Below, one piece after another: positions 1-12,140 of a DNA stretch of 64,000 bases; within the stretch, counting starts at the first letter, position 1; each line of letters begins with the position of its first letter. A program made the position numbers and the translations under genes. Source of the DNA: Icerya purchasi. Taxonomy: Eukaryota > Arthropoda > Insecta > Hemiptera > Monophlebidae. Below the pieces are notes generated by a model. That model was not told the DNA's origin. It searched no databases and worked only from the letters and a program-made list of their open reading frames with translations. Location of the stretch: positions 179,634,695 through 179,698,694 of the forward strand of contig CM077115.1 in NCBI GenBank assembly GCA_039619475.1. The letters are read 5' to 3'.

Positions 1-790
1 CAGTTCTTTTTATATCCTCGACAAATAACATCTCTAGATTCCTCCTATCCTTGGACTACTCGAAAAATGTTATATTGGCTATTTCCTCTCCTTTTCCTAC
101 TCATGTCACTGATCCCATTATTCTCCAAATTCGTTTCTTAATTTCTAATTTATTTGCATCCCGTTCTGTTGTAATTGATCTACTATGGATTCCTGGTCAT
201 GCGATATTTCTGGAAACGAGTTAGTTGACTCGTTGGCACGTTCGGCGGTGACCAATGGTCTATTCATTAGTAGATTTCCTGCTCAAACTCTCTACTGTCT
301 TTCTTATCGTTCCCACCACGATTTCTGGACCGGATTCTATCCTTCATTCTTTACCAACCCTCGATCTTTTTATCTTTCTGTACAGCTCTTTCCTTCTTCT
401 CTTCCTTGGTTTAATCTTTTCCCCTACCTTAGCCGTTTGATTATTTCCTCTCGGTTCAATCAAAGTTCGCTTCCGGCTTCTCTTTTCCGTTTTTTTATTG
501 TTCAATCTCTTTTGTGTTCTTATGACCCTCCGGAACTCAATTATACCTGCGATGTGAATTACGTCTTGTTTGAATGTCTCTTTATTTCCTCCGTACGTGC
601 TACTCTGTATTCTAATCTTCTGCACCTTTTCCTACTCCTTATAGTGTCCACTCCATTCTTGCATTCCCCTCTCTATATATATAGTTCCTTTGTTGGCCTT
701 CTTTATCTCCTCAATTTCTAATCTTTTCCTTATATAACGTACAATTCTTTGCGTTGGGTAGGTTCCACTATTGACGTGCCCCCCCCCCCC
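1..790 (+). pseudogene. RNase H LINE 3' tail (family A), frameshifted
   Basis: 3' part of a non-LTR retrotransposon, entering from the left edge. Translation before position 185 reads a region ending in the RNase H signature WIPGHA. One missing base then shifts the frame, and the ORF at 185-721 carries on with ISGNELVDSLARSA and a C-terminal tail containing a CD..Y.LFEC zinc-knuckle-like motif. In an intact element the RNase H domain degrades the RNA template during target-primed reverse transcription. The 3' untranslated end runs to a C-rich tract at about 779-792. A second copy of the same family lies in minus orientation at 61,497-61,893 and ends with the same GTTCCACT.TTGACG(T/C)CCCCC motif. 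The copy is dead through the frameshift and is cut by the window edge. Assignment to a RNase H-bearing LINE is secure; the exact clade is not. Confidence 0.8.
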
Positions 791-792
791 CC

Positions 793-1440
793 AAGTCAGC
801 ATTTAAATTTAAAAAAAAAAAATGACGATATTTAGAGGAAAAAAAGTAGCCCAATAGCTCATTGCGAGGATAATTTTAAACGTTACAAATTAGGTGCAGA
901 AAAAGTTGAAATTTTGAACATTTTTTATTATAATATATTCAAATTTTATTAATTTGTAGTTTAAACATTAAAAAAACTAGCTGTTTTTGTCGTATGGTTA
1001 TTAGGGTTGTCGATTTATTGACAGTACCTTCAAATGATGGCCTACGATTAAAGTAGAATGTGCAGAGAGCGTGGAGATTTTCTCTCGGTAGACGTTTCAA
1101 ATAATCTGATAGAATGGAAAGCGGCAATCACTTGATGCTACGATAATGTTTAAATGCGGAAAAAATAGTTTAGAAGTAAAATCCTGGTCTAAAGAATTAT
1201 GCAGTGCGAGTGATAATGATGGTATAAAATTAGATTACCGTTCAATAATCGGAGGTCGCGAATCCATGAATAGAGAACCCCGTTAGAGAGAATGGCCGCA
1301 TATTGATGTTTTTGATAAAAACGACATGAAGACAAATTAATTTAGCAGATATTCGACTTGGATATGGCAGGTGTTGTAAAAAAAGGAAAATAGCACGCTC
1401 CACAATTTCGGCTATTTGTCACCCACGCTTTAATCATAGT
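793..1440. other. unassigned AT-rich stretch
   Basis: I see no coding signal or recognisable repeat here. A short minus-strand ORF at 939-1127 has no recognised domain and is probably chance. Confidence 0.4.
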
Positions 1441-1444
1441 TTCC

Positions 1445-1865
1445 TTTCTGCCTTATTTTCTCGATTTTTATCTACTTGTACTACATTTTGTCTCCTTTCA
1501 CATATATATTCCCTTCCGATTCTAACTTCATGTTTTATCATGTTTTATTAGAACGTTCGATATTTTATGCTGAACAGTCGTCCTTCTACTTTTATTTAGT
1601 AGAAAGGAACTGGTCCTCCTACTCTCATTAGTGCCGTTGGACTTAGTACACTCTAAACCTTAACTTCACAATCCTCGGCGTCCTACTAAGGGTGCTCACT
1701 TTAGTTTTATTCCGCTTATCGTCTATATTCCCTCATTTTCTTCTACTTCTGTTATTTCTGACTCCAGTTTTATCCTCTTTAAACATTTAAGAATATCATT
1801 TTATTTTCTCTTTTTTCCCATTTCATGACCTAATGTCTTTGCCGTTGCAATTCATTAAGAAAAAA
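1445..1865 (+). repeat. dispersed repeat, probable LINE fragment (family D)
   Basis: A pyrimidine-rich stretch shares blocks with two other places in the window. The block AAGGAACTGG, followed by TAAACCTTAACTTCACAATC and then CGxCGxCCT..AAGGGT, recurs at about 24,463-24,570. The block CCTAATGTCTTTGC, followed by an A-rich end, recurs at about 57,340-57,375. The T- and C-rich composition matches the sense strand of the RNase H LINEs here, and the A-run at the end (1,859-1,866) suggests a 3' terminus. It is probably a LINE untranslated or decayed coding region. No protein domain is readable. Confidence 0.5.
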
Positions 1866-1869
1866 AGCC

Positions 1870-3550
1870 TTAGTCGGATGAGTAACTTTTTTAGTTGTGT
1901 TAAATGTGTTTTTTTTTGTTTTTTTATATTTCCGCACGAAATGGTAAAGGAGAATCCGATGTAAAAGGGGAATAGAAGAGATGTCTGCACTGTGTCGTTA
2001 GTATTTACTGCAATTTTAAAAATTACATTAAAATACCGACATATGTGATTCAGAGTTCAAAGCTGCATTCTGCTCGTGGTGAAATGAATTAATTTTAAGA
2101 AATTAATGTAACGGTAGTCAAAAAGGAATTATGAGCAAAAGGTAAAATTAACTAATTGGAACATGAAAAACATTCCGCTAGTTAAAAAGATAGGTCGACA
2201 AAACTTATTAATAAAGGATTATGTTTCATATTTCTTAATGTTTAAGTTTTCGACAAAAGAGTTAATGGTTTGAAATTATTTATGAATATCATTATACCGG
2301 AGCAGTTTTTGTTCTATATTATATATGTATACAAGCTATGCTGATTTTTAGAATAATGCGTGTGATCTGTTAGTGTAGCGTATTTTATAGTGTGAAACGC
2401 TACAAATATAGTCGATTTGGAGCAATACGACCGGTAAGATTTCTCGTAACATATTTAAAAATTCTTCCGATTTGTCTAAATTTTGTTGCGAGCGTGTTAT
2501 GTTTAATTTTGTACATTATATTTATTATTATTTAAGTAAATACGATAGATTATTGTTCGTTTCTTAAAATATTTTAATTTCTGAATTACGGAGGCTGCTG
2601 GTAATAATTTTGATTGTGAATTTTGACCTATTTAACAATTATCGGAATTTCGCGTATGTCTTTTTTTCTTGTCATATATACTGCGCGTATTTATTTAAAT
2701 AATTAACAATTTCGAATTAAGAAGTCCGCGTTATTATTGATAGTATTTGTGGCGTAGAACTTCGTGTTAATCTGGTTTGAAGCTGAATTTTGCCGGCTTC
2801 TTCGCAACACTGTTAATTCGGGAGTGATGATGTTTTATGTTTTTTACGGGTGCGCGACGAGGCTTGTACTTTTTAGTGGAGAGTTGTTGTATTCTTTTTT
2901 TTTTTGATTCCTCTTGAAAGATTTCGATGAAGATTTAAGTTTGTTGGCGTTGCTGGACGAAAGCGGGATATCGCGCGAACGACCGTTTTCGTCGATGATA
3001 AAACAAAGCTGACACAATGAACACCGGATGACACCACCAGGGACCTAAAATAATCGAAAGGGCTTCAACTTTTTTAAAACTATACGGCTACTCGGTTTTC
3101 GTTTAAATTCAGCTTTATTTTATAATTATTTTTTTATTTTTATTTCCATTTCGATTTTAAAGCCGGAAAAAAAAGGACGTCTTGCTTTATTTTTCTATTT
3201 AGCAACTCCCCGTAATGGGATTACGTGCCGGAAAGGTATTTAGGATTAAAGTTAGTCGGAAAAAATGCGGCAAAGTTTAAAAGTGCTGACGCTGAACTTT
3301 CAGAAGAAGTCACAAAGAACTAATGACGATTGCAGTCAAAGAAAAAGTTAACGACTTGTTCCAGATTATCCCCGCTGTGGAACGCCGCCCCGAAAGCAGA
3401 CGTACCCTGGTTAGACAACATATTTGTAGAGAAGTATTGTACTTGAAGAGCATCGTGCATGCTACGTACTATTTAACAGCGATTTCTACTCAACCGCGTT
3501 AACAAAGAGAGCACTCGCTCGTCTGTACGAGAAATTCTCCTTTCTAAACT
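1870..3550. other. unassigned non-coding stretch
   Basis: AT-rich with several T runs. Around 2,780-3,500 the base composition is a little richer in GC, but I find no ORF, TIR or recognisable repeat. Confidence 0.4.
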
Positions 3551-3599
3551 CTGTATGAAATTTAAATTATACAACTGCGGCAATTAGCCTAGTGTGGAT

Positions 3600-4140
3600 T
3601 CTCCGTTTAAATAAATTTCGATGCGGCTATAAAATGGCATCAGATAAAAGTGGGGGGCCATTGAAAACGCAGACAATAAATTACTGAAACGGTCGGACAA
3701 ATGGAAAAAATGCTCAATATCATAAATAAAGAAGGGAAAAATATAATATGAAAATATATACAAATAAAACGAAAATAATGAAAAATTCACTAGAAGTCAC
3801 ACAGGCATAAATACAACTGGAGGACTAGTTTTGATAGCTGATGATGGGCATGATGACAAAGAAATAAAATGCAGAATGGCATTTGAAAAATTGGAAAAAA
3901 TAATAATAAACGAGAAAATTAACATAGAGGTAACGAAAAATTACGGTGCTACGTGTGACTCGTACTGCAGTATTCTGCCGATTGCAAAAAAAAAAAAAAA
4001 AGTGAATGTGCGAACTTACGCTAAAAATCCTCTGGGCAGATAACGAACAAATGATCTGAAAAAGTCGACAAATTACATACATCTGATGATGTAAGAAGAA
4101 GAAAAACTGCAATAGTACATGAAAAAATCGAGTAGGCTTT
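3600..4140 (+). pseudogene. decayed reverse transcriptase C-terminal fragment
   Basis: The ORF at 3,831-4,043 and its upstream frames resemble the region just after the catalytic YADD motif of RTE/CR1-type reverse transcriptases. The translation has an Nxx(K)TKIM-like segment near 3,755-3,782, then DDGHDDKEIKCRMAFEKL, then a TKNYGATCD segment in the place of the family's usual TK..L...VWSVLLYGCETW. The catalytic core itself is missing, and there are stop codons between the blocks. An A-run at 3,986-4,000 interrupts the frame. This is an old LINE scrap with no function expected. The clade is inferred from motif order only. Confidence 0.55.
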
Positions 4141-5370
4141 TAATCTGGTAACACAAGAAAAAATAAAAAAGTGAGGAAACGGACTGAAATCAGTGGTGAT
4201 ACAAACACAGCGATTAAAGATTTTTTCTCATTAACGAAATTAGCCGGGTGTCTGAATTTATAGTGTTCGTGACTTTGCAACCTTTTGAATGAAACATGCA
4301 ACAGCAATGGTCATGAAAACAAAAAAAAGTCACGCAGCGACTACAGTATGAAGTCTGCCTCAATAAAAAGTAACGCCTAATTAGAGTATTTCACGCGTAC
4401 AATTTCCGTCTCAACTGCAAAAACAGCAGTGTACTTGTTATTTACATTTTTGTGACTCGTTCATTTTGGTTTTTAACGAAACAAAGTTGATCTCTCATTT
4501 TAAAACAATCTTCACTGCATTATAATACAACGTTTTAATGCGAAGACATTTTGTATTTGTGTATGTAAAAACGAACATTTTGCTGCACATTTTATAATTG
4601 TAAAATTAAAATTCACACATTCGTAAGAAGAAGTTAGGTTAGAATGAAATGCATCCTCCTCTTCTTTTATAAAGCAATCGGAAAATAGAATCCTACCGGT
4701 TAAGGAAAAATTTATTATGTACGTATTAAGCTGAGCATTTTTCAAAGAGTAAATGTTAACGAGAAATATAAAAAGATAAATGATCTTTGGAGATCGATTT
4801 TTGATAATCAATCATTGATAATAATGCTTCGTAATTAATTGAAAATTATTTTGTATGAAATAAAATGCGTGTAAAATTATACACTGAAAAACTTCCTTTA
4901 CCCTATTTTTATTTGATCAGAGGTCCCCTCTGTGCGGAGATAATAAAGAGAGGAAGAAGCCAGTTAGATTTGGTCAATGTGTTTAATCAGCGATTTAAGT
5001 TCGTCTTTGGCTTTGCAGCTGAATTTTCGGCAATTAAGATAATGTAGTTACTGTAGTGTTTCAAACAAAGAACCTGTAATTGATTTTTTTTCGTTTTTGG
5101 TAATGGCTCATTTTACGATATTTTTACAATTCGTAGAACTAATATAAATCATAAACACTAATTTTTACAATATACTCGTATTATTTCTTCGACTACGAAT
5201 TGATTAAATTTATTAAACATGTCTGTAACTTGAATACTTTATATGGAGGAGTTACATAAGTATTACTCCACAGTTTTCCATATCGACGGTTTTAAACCTG
5301 TATGTGGAATATACTTCAAAAATACCATGGGATCAGATATAATTAGTAAGTCAAAACGAATATTTTGTTA
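4141..5370. other. unassigned AT-rich stretch
   Basis: Only short ORFs without recognisable domains. Nothing else supported. Confidence 0.4.
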
Positions 5371-5376
5371 CTTATT

Positions 5377-5421
5377 ATTGCCATGATTATGGAGCACGTC
5401 ATGCCGAAACATGTCGGCTAT
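5377..5421 (+). ncRNA. hammerhead-ribozyme-like motif (copy d)
   Basis: The sequence can be laid out as a type I hammerhead. Stem I strand ATTGCC (5,377-5,382) faces GGCTAT (5,416-5,421). The core ATGATTA stands in place of CTGATGA, followed by a GCA/TGC stem II, then GAAA (5,406-5,409), a self-complementary CATG as a minimal stem III, and TC as the cleavage dinucleotide. Two core positions deviate, so this copy is probably inactive. Motifs of this design are known in Penelope-like elements and retrozymes. The fold is drawn by eye. Confidence 0.4.
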
Positions 5422-8400
5422 TTTTAATATTTTTAAAATATAATTTCTGTAGTACACGTTTTTTATAATATTTTTAATACTTATAGTATCGTCAATATTT
5501 TCTTCAGACCGGTTATACATAAAAAGAAGACATGGTGTTTCGTGATGGGATTATTAATGTCACGGCATTAATAATCCCGAAGTCGTAAAAAAGAAACAAA
5601 GAATACAAAAAAAAAAACAAAAATTATTTAAAAAAAAATTAAACGTACAAAAATCCACGAAAAGTAACCGAATGAATCTGTAAAACCTTGGTGTCACACC
5701 CTACATTAGCGTAACTTGGTACGCACTCTTTTTACCAGAGATATACATATATTTGTGATCACTATCATTATCAATGTTGTCATTATCGTGTAATAAAAAA
5801 AAAAAAAAAAACTAGAAGGGAGGACGAAAATAAAATTTACAGCTGTCAACGCGAAAAAGAGATAATTACAGCACTTTCCTCTGCTGTGATTCAGCCGCAT
5901 TTAACAAGTGGTACTTTGAAATTATAGTAATTTCCCGTCTGTAATGGCTGAAGCTTTAAGCGAGCTTGCGTTCAGGAGCAGATCAAACAAAACACAGATA
6001 CATGTAAGCGGGTAGATTTTGTTGCATGAGGCGGAACAGGCAGTAATGGAATTTTAAGTAGCTGTTTTGCTAGTCGAAATTAAATATATACAGGTACAAA
6101 TAAAGGAATTCGTCCCGGTTTGGCATATCGAGCATCTGTTTCTAGCCGAAAGCTCAATGCTAATAGAAAATAAATTGCACTTCTAAGAAATATGCGCAAT
6201 TCGTGTGTTTGTGTACATCGAAAGTACTTATACTTCTCTGGTATTTTTCAATTCTTGTTTTCCCTGTCTTCGTTTCGAATACATTACACACGCAAGTTTT
6301 CGGCTTCCCGTTAAAGCGGTTATATAGAAACCAAATTTAAAATTGCCCGCTTTAGTCGCAGCAAGTTTATTACCTCCTGAAATTTCCTGCAAACAGTTTT
6401 GCTCGAGTAAGCAAACATTTCAATATGGATGAGACCGTACGCGCAGTTCAGCTTAAAAATAAATAACACTTTCAGCAGATTCGAGATGCAGAGTCGCCTC
6501 ATCTTCCACCTTCTAGGGACACGAAGTTTGGCGAATGCAGTATAGCTGGTCAGTTTGTACGGTTTACATTAGTACTGGCCATTATTATTATCTTTAATAT
6601 GCACGTATATTGCAAATGTAAATGTTGTAAAAATGCATTTCTCCTGTATCCTTGAGCGGACTAAGTTGAATAATCGCTGTGACAATTTGGGAAAGTGCAT
6701 TTCACTTTTCCTGTTATTTCAACCAATCGAGACGAAATTAATAATGAAGGTAAATGTTAGAAATTGAACGGAAAAATAAGTAATGCTTAGAAAAGTAATA
6801 TGGTTAAAAAATACGCGAAGGTTTTGAAGGGCTCGGATGTGTTAATCGATGTAAAGGAAGAAGAATTGAAAACTAGAGCCTAAGAAAGAGAAATATACGG
6901 AGTAAATGGATTACATTCAACTGCGATGTTGTGGAAATGGGTGGGTGCACGATGCAACAGTAGCAGTTTCAAGAAAACATCGATGATGGTTTCAAAAATG
7001 TTACGTACCTCATCGATATTTTGTGAATATCAACGAGAATAAGCGCATTTGTCAGCGAAACTGGAAAGACATTTCGAAAGTAGAATATAAAAAAAAAAAA
7101 CAAACAGCAAAATGATCGTATGTAACCGAATATTTCTGCGCATATCGAGAATTTATAATCTTAGAGTAACTTTAACGATTTGATTTTGAAACATGCAGGT
7201 AGCGATGACAAGTGTCGTTATAAAGTTACCGAGTATCGTGAATGATGCAAAACAAGCCTTCTTGACGGTCAGAATCGTGTTCCGAGGTTAGTATTCTCAA
7301 GGTACTGCTCCGTTTTTGATAAATACATTGAAAAAAGAATAAACAATATAACCTGTAAATACAGACATATTAAATATTTGTACGGTGCTCTTTTACAGTA
7401 AGTTAGTTTAATATGCTCATGCAAGCATACGCATAACTATGCATTACTTTGGGGCAATTAGAAGAGTAAACAGATTACTTATTGCTTGTTCCTTCTTTTA
7501 TTCTAGATGTGCAATGGTTACACATAGTGAAGTGCATATTGGTACGCATAGTCAGATTCTTGCACACGGTTATTAGTAAGTGGCGGCAAAATTGATCTGT
7601 GCAGGTTTGCAAGGTTGCTTGTTTTGGTGTCCATTTATGCTGGTTATACTCTTGGAACAGAAAACATCAATAGCCCTAGATGAATTAACACGGTGGCTAG
7701 TCTACTAGATAATGAAAAAAGTACAGTTGCTTCATTAGGTCTGGAAGGATATGCATGGATCCGTATCCTACAGCGGGAGTTGATGATGAAACACCGACTA
7801 CAATTCCGGACACATATCCACAACTCTGACCTAGCAAATACTGAATATCGATGAATGTTATACAGATCCAGGTTCGAATTCCACTATAGAAGCTAGAATA
7901 TAAAGAGACCTCGAAGACAGTTTTCTGCGTTTCATGATGAATATCTGAACTAGAAAAGTTAAAAATGAAATTAAACGTTCGGATAATTAGAAAGAAATCT
8001 GATCGTTTTTTTTTTTTTTTTTTTTTATTAGGCACGCAACTTTTTCTATCATTACATTCCTACATTAGTTATTCAGTAATTTCCTTCTCTCTTTTTAACA
8101 CACGAAATCTAACCTATAATAATACTGGTGCATCATCGACGACCAGTAGTGCAAACTAGTGCCAGAATCCATAAACAATTTTTTAAACTGTTTTTTTTTT
8201 TTAAAGGAACACGTATTACTCTTCCAAATAACTTCAATCAATAAACACACTCACTTCATATTATTTGTATTAGTTTTTTTTAAAGTAAATGTTTTTTTTT
8301 TACATTTTTTTTAAAAAAAAATGTGTCAAAATATGTTGCCAAAATCTAATAGTTCCGATGATTTTGCGTCAGAAATCAAACAACATAAGCCATAAGTAAA

Positions 8401-8540
8401 AAGTAGCAGCGCTCATGCGCAGTTTGTAGCAAAAAATTTTGTCATCGAATTATGTATTATTGAAAGTTTTTTGTATACATTATTTCAAATTATTGTAAAT
8501 TAAACATAAACAGACACTTTTATAAAATAATATATTTAAA
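5422..8540. other. unassigned AT-rich stretch
   Basis: Contains homopolymer runs (A at 5,793-5,810; T near 8,008-8,026) and short ORFs without recognisable domains, such as the minus-strand ORF at 7,697-8,035. No TE signature is seen. Confidence 0.4.
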
Positions 8541-8542
8541 CA

Positions 8543-8589
8543 CTGACGTTGACGCGTTTCGAAGCCGATAGCTTCATGATCACAGTCAG
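8543..8589 (-). ncRNA. hammerhead-ribozyme-like motif (copy a)
   Basis: Read on the minus strand, stem I strand CTGACTGT pairs almost fully with AACGTCAG. Stem II is a perfect GAAGC/GCTTC hairpin with a five-base loop. GAAA follows, then a CGCG palindrome as a minimal stem III, then TC. The CTGATGA core is altered (GATCATGA), so activity is doubtful. The layout matches copy b at 24,830-24,868 and copy d at 5,377-5,421. Confidence 0.45.
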
Positions 8590-8599
8590 AAATGTACAC

Positions 8600-10960
8600 T
8601 TTTGTATGCGTACGAAAAAACATGGAAGTATTTTTTTTTTGGAGACGTAACTTTATACCATAGAATTCTTTATTTCGATTTTCGAAGTGTTTACGATAAC
8701 TTCAATTGAACAAAAAGAAAAAAAAGAAAGAAAAAGGAAAAAAGCAAGAGCGAACGAATGTATTGAAGATAAAAGTAGTTTCGAAAATTATTTGTATTTA
8801 ATAATTTGTAAACGTCGAAAGCGAGAAGCGAAAAGCCGCCATTTTGTACATCGAAACTGTTTAATTTAACAATCGGTATGGACGGTGAGAATGACTCTAG
8901 GCAGGGCTGGCGATGGAGTTTATCGTATTATTGTTTTCTGCCGAGAGAGGAAGACGGGATGTAATGGAAAAATGCGGTTTTAGTTTAGCAAGGGCGCGGG
9001 TTTGCGGGTCTAGTAATTGAATTAAATGAATTTCGACAGGCTACAAAAGGGCTGGTAGGAAATGAAGAAAACTTTGTGGGAGTCTGGTCTGTTCCAGTCT
9101 GACGCGTCCAACGCTGGCGATCAGCTATCATTTGGATGTACCAGGGAGCTTCGAAGCGAACTCGGCTCGAATTATTTCGAAATGGAACGGAATGTGTTTG
9201 TGAAAGTTTATGTTATTGTTTCGGATCGGAGATGACTTGAGAACTGTGCGCTTTCGCTGAACAACTTTTAGCCAGCGTCTTGCACAAATCGATATCATCA
9301 ACAAAAGATAACACGTTTGACGTTTACTTTTGTACAAAATGATTCTTTATTTTGCCTTAGTACCACCTCGCCGCTATCGGCTCCGCTACAAAACAAAGCT
9401 CGCACGCTGATATCATCGACGTAATATAATCAATAATTCGCCATACTGCCGGCGACTAAAAATTCGCTTCTTTTACATTTTTACGTTGAAATTTATTATA
9501 TTCGTTATTTTGTCTGACATACTTATTATCTTTGCCTATCCGGGTTATTGACTAATTTTCCGCGTTTCAAATTATTGTCAAACGGAAAGAAACTAAGAAC
9601 AAGTGAAACTTCGTGATTGATGGTTTTCACTCGTAATTAAATAAATAAAAATAAATTATAAGAAACGGGAAAAAATTAAGTAATATTCCTTTTAAGATAC
9701 TTAAAACTAAGTGCATAACTTTTTTTTTTTTTTTGATATATAACAATAAAAGGTAGATTATTTTACGACTGGGGGGCGTCTTTTAATTTTGTTTTATATT
9801 CCGATTAATCATTTAATAGCTGTTTACCTGATGTCGGATGGGGTGCTCGAAGTAATAATCAGTGGTTGTTTTTGCGAACATTTCTTTTCTGTAATGCTAC
9901 AGGTTATAATATTAGTGGAAATTTTTAAAGCGTGTTACTTTTAGTTTCGTTAGGTAATTTATTTTAAATGTTAAATAAATTTACTTTTTATAATTGCTAT
10001 TTTGCGTGTACCCGATTTAGATATTTAGTTCATGTTAATGTAAGCAGCAGTCGTTATTTAACCGTCACTGTACACTTATCAGATTGGTCGCTGTTATTTT
10101 TTTGTTTCGTTTGTTTATACATTTACGTAGTTTCCTTTCGTATTTCGATGTGTTCCCCTGTTGTTAATTCCTTTTCCTATTTTCGTTCATCTTGTTTTCC
10201 TGATATTCTTTATTTTAGTTTCATCTTTTATTTCCCTAAATTTTGAAACAGCCCTTTCCAGGACTTCTCGTTTTTTTTTTTTTTTTTGTTAACGCGTTTG
10301 ATTCCCCTTAATTATTTAGTGGATTTTCAGTTCAGATAAATAACTTGATACTGACGAAACCATTTTTAGTTCAACTGATGATTTGCAAATTTATTTTAAA
10401 CAAAAAAAACAAAAAACAAAGTGAAATTGATTTCAATAGTACATTGTAATTGATCATTAACTTAATTCGAAAGATTCAAAAATTACTTATAATTGGATAT
10501 ATTATCATAATAATTAAATACGCGCGAGATGATATTTAGATATATCAAAAATCTATACTGTTGATTTATCGCTAGATTTCTGTAAGTGTATCATCGTATA
10601 TACTTTACCGTCATATCTTCTACAGTTTACATAGTCGAAATGGTTCGGGTAAACAAGTGAACGATCATATATAAGAAAATAATTGAAAATTTACAGATGT
10701 ATATATATATATATCAATGGCGAATCCTGATTTTTTCCTCGGTACTTCTCTGAGACAAAAAAAAGGTTGAAATGGAATTAACTCAGCATACGATCGCACG
10801 CACTACTACAGAAACAAAAACCAAATTAAGAAGCCACCTCTTTTCTTTTTTTAAATTTCAAAAAATAAAAAATAAAATTTATACTTATAAAAAAAAATTG
10901 GTATTTAAATTTTGAACAAGGAAATAATTTACATGAACAACAAAAGGGAGTAAGTTAAAT
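8600..10960. other. unassigned AT-rich stretch
   Basis: No supported gene. The ORFs at 8,687-8,869, 9,128-9,337 and 9,968-10,246 lack recognisable domains. T runs occur near 9,720-9,734 and 10,270-10,287. Confidence 0.4.
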
Positions 10961-10966
10961 GAATTT

Positions 10967-11142
10967 AAAAAAAAATAAATATAATAAATAAATATAATAA
11001 TTAAATATAATAAATAAATATAATAAATAAATATAATAATTAAATATAATAAATAAATATAATAAATAAATATAATAATTAAATATAATAAATAAATATA
11101 ATAAATAAATATAATAAATAAATATAATAAATAAATAAAAAG
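10967..11142 (+). repeat. AT-only minisatellite
   Basis: Tandem array built from AAATATAATAAAT-type units, with an alternating variant AATTAAATATAAT that gives a longer higher-order period of roughly 40 bases. It contains no G or C across almost the whole array. Confidence 0.85.
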
Positions 11143-11594
11143 GATTATTAAGTCACATAACTTTAAAACTGTACAGTGAAATATATATATAGCGTTTACG
11201 TTTTACAAGAAAAATTCGAAGTATATTATTTCAAGGAAAATTACAACCACATTAAGAAATGCTTTTCTACAATTATGATATAATATTCGCTGTACTACCG
11301 CCCTCGTATCGCTTTTTGTATATTATAATTAATAGACTTTTTCTAGCGGTATATTTCGCCAAGCGTATTGTGAACGTCTTTTCGCTGTGATAAAATATCA
11401 ATCATATAGTCGCAGTTTCACTCCGAAAAATTATCCGCATATGGCTCGTTCAAAGTGGCGAAATACTCAGTTCGTAAAACACTTTAATCTGTGTGCGTCA
11501 ATGTATTCATAGTGACTCGCTAACTGTCTCGCGAACAAAGTACAAAAAACGAGCGGGCCATCAAATCGGAACTTACTACTAGTCAGCACTGACG

Positions 11595-11740
11595 GGCGAC
11601 TGGTATCTTGCACATGCAGTATTTTTCCTCAAATGATTTCTGGATTTCTTGATTTCTGCTGGCAAGCTAAAAATTGTGTCTTTGCCAGGTTAATCTTTAC
11701 TGCCAGAGAAGTACCAGCAGATTCCACCCAACCGTCATCG
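11595..11740 (-). pseudogene. short reverse transcriptase scrap
   Basis: Minus-strand translation gives AVKINLAKTQFLAC, matching the conserved KIN..KT.F/YM segment that follows the catalytic motif in LINE reverse transcriptases. About 45 codons are readable, with an internal stop. Flanks are unrelated. This is an old fragment with no function expected. Confidence 0.45.
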
Positions 11741-11759
11741 ATCTTTTGCCTTTCTTTTT

Positions 11760-12140
11760 AGGATTCCGTATACATATAATGTACGGAATCCTTATAAGAT
11801 GGTACACAAATGACAAAAATATCAAATAAAAATCAATAATTCACGAACGGCTTGACTTATAAACTTCAAATTTGGAACATAAATTACAATTAAAATTATC
11901 TTTAAAACGATCTATAACTTGAAAATGACCGATTACCCTGGGCGGCAAAAAACCCAAAAAACCGTCAAGAATATATAATATGGTACATAAAACGACCTCA
12001 AAAATCACTTAAAAAATCATAACTCGTCACTAGATAAACTTATAACGCTGAAATTCAAAATATAAACTACAATGCAGGAGTACTTTCATAAAATCAAAAA
12101 ATTACGTTACAAAAGTTATGTAAAGTTGCCCAAAAGTTCA
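11760..12140 (+). repeat. perfect hairpin and two diverged ~187 bp repeats
   Basis: AGGATTCCGTA at 11,760-11,770 is perfectly complementary to 11,782-11,792, giving an 11 bp stem with an 11 base loop. After it, two diverged copies of a block start at about 11,800 and 11,987, each with ATGGTACA and AAACTACAA/AAATTACAA landmarks. The stretch runs straight into the satellite array and may be the end of the same repeat unit or of an unknown element. Confidence 0.5.

Noticed and set aside
3825..4112. Minus-strand 95-codon ORF rich in Phe and Tyr
   Set aside because: Antisense shadow of the plus-strand RT fragment; composition reflects A-rich sense DNA.
9128..9337. Minus-strand region with a possible FVDDID-like RT motif C in an alternative frame
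   Set aside because: Only one short motif matches; the following sequence does not resemble an RT, so it is not annotated.
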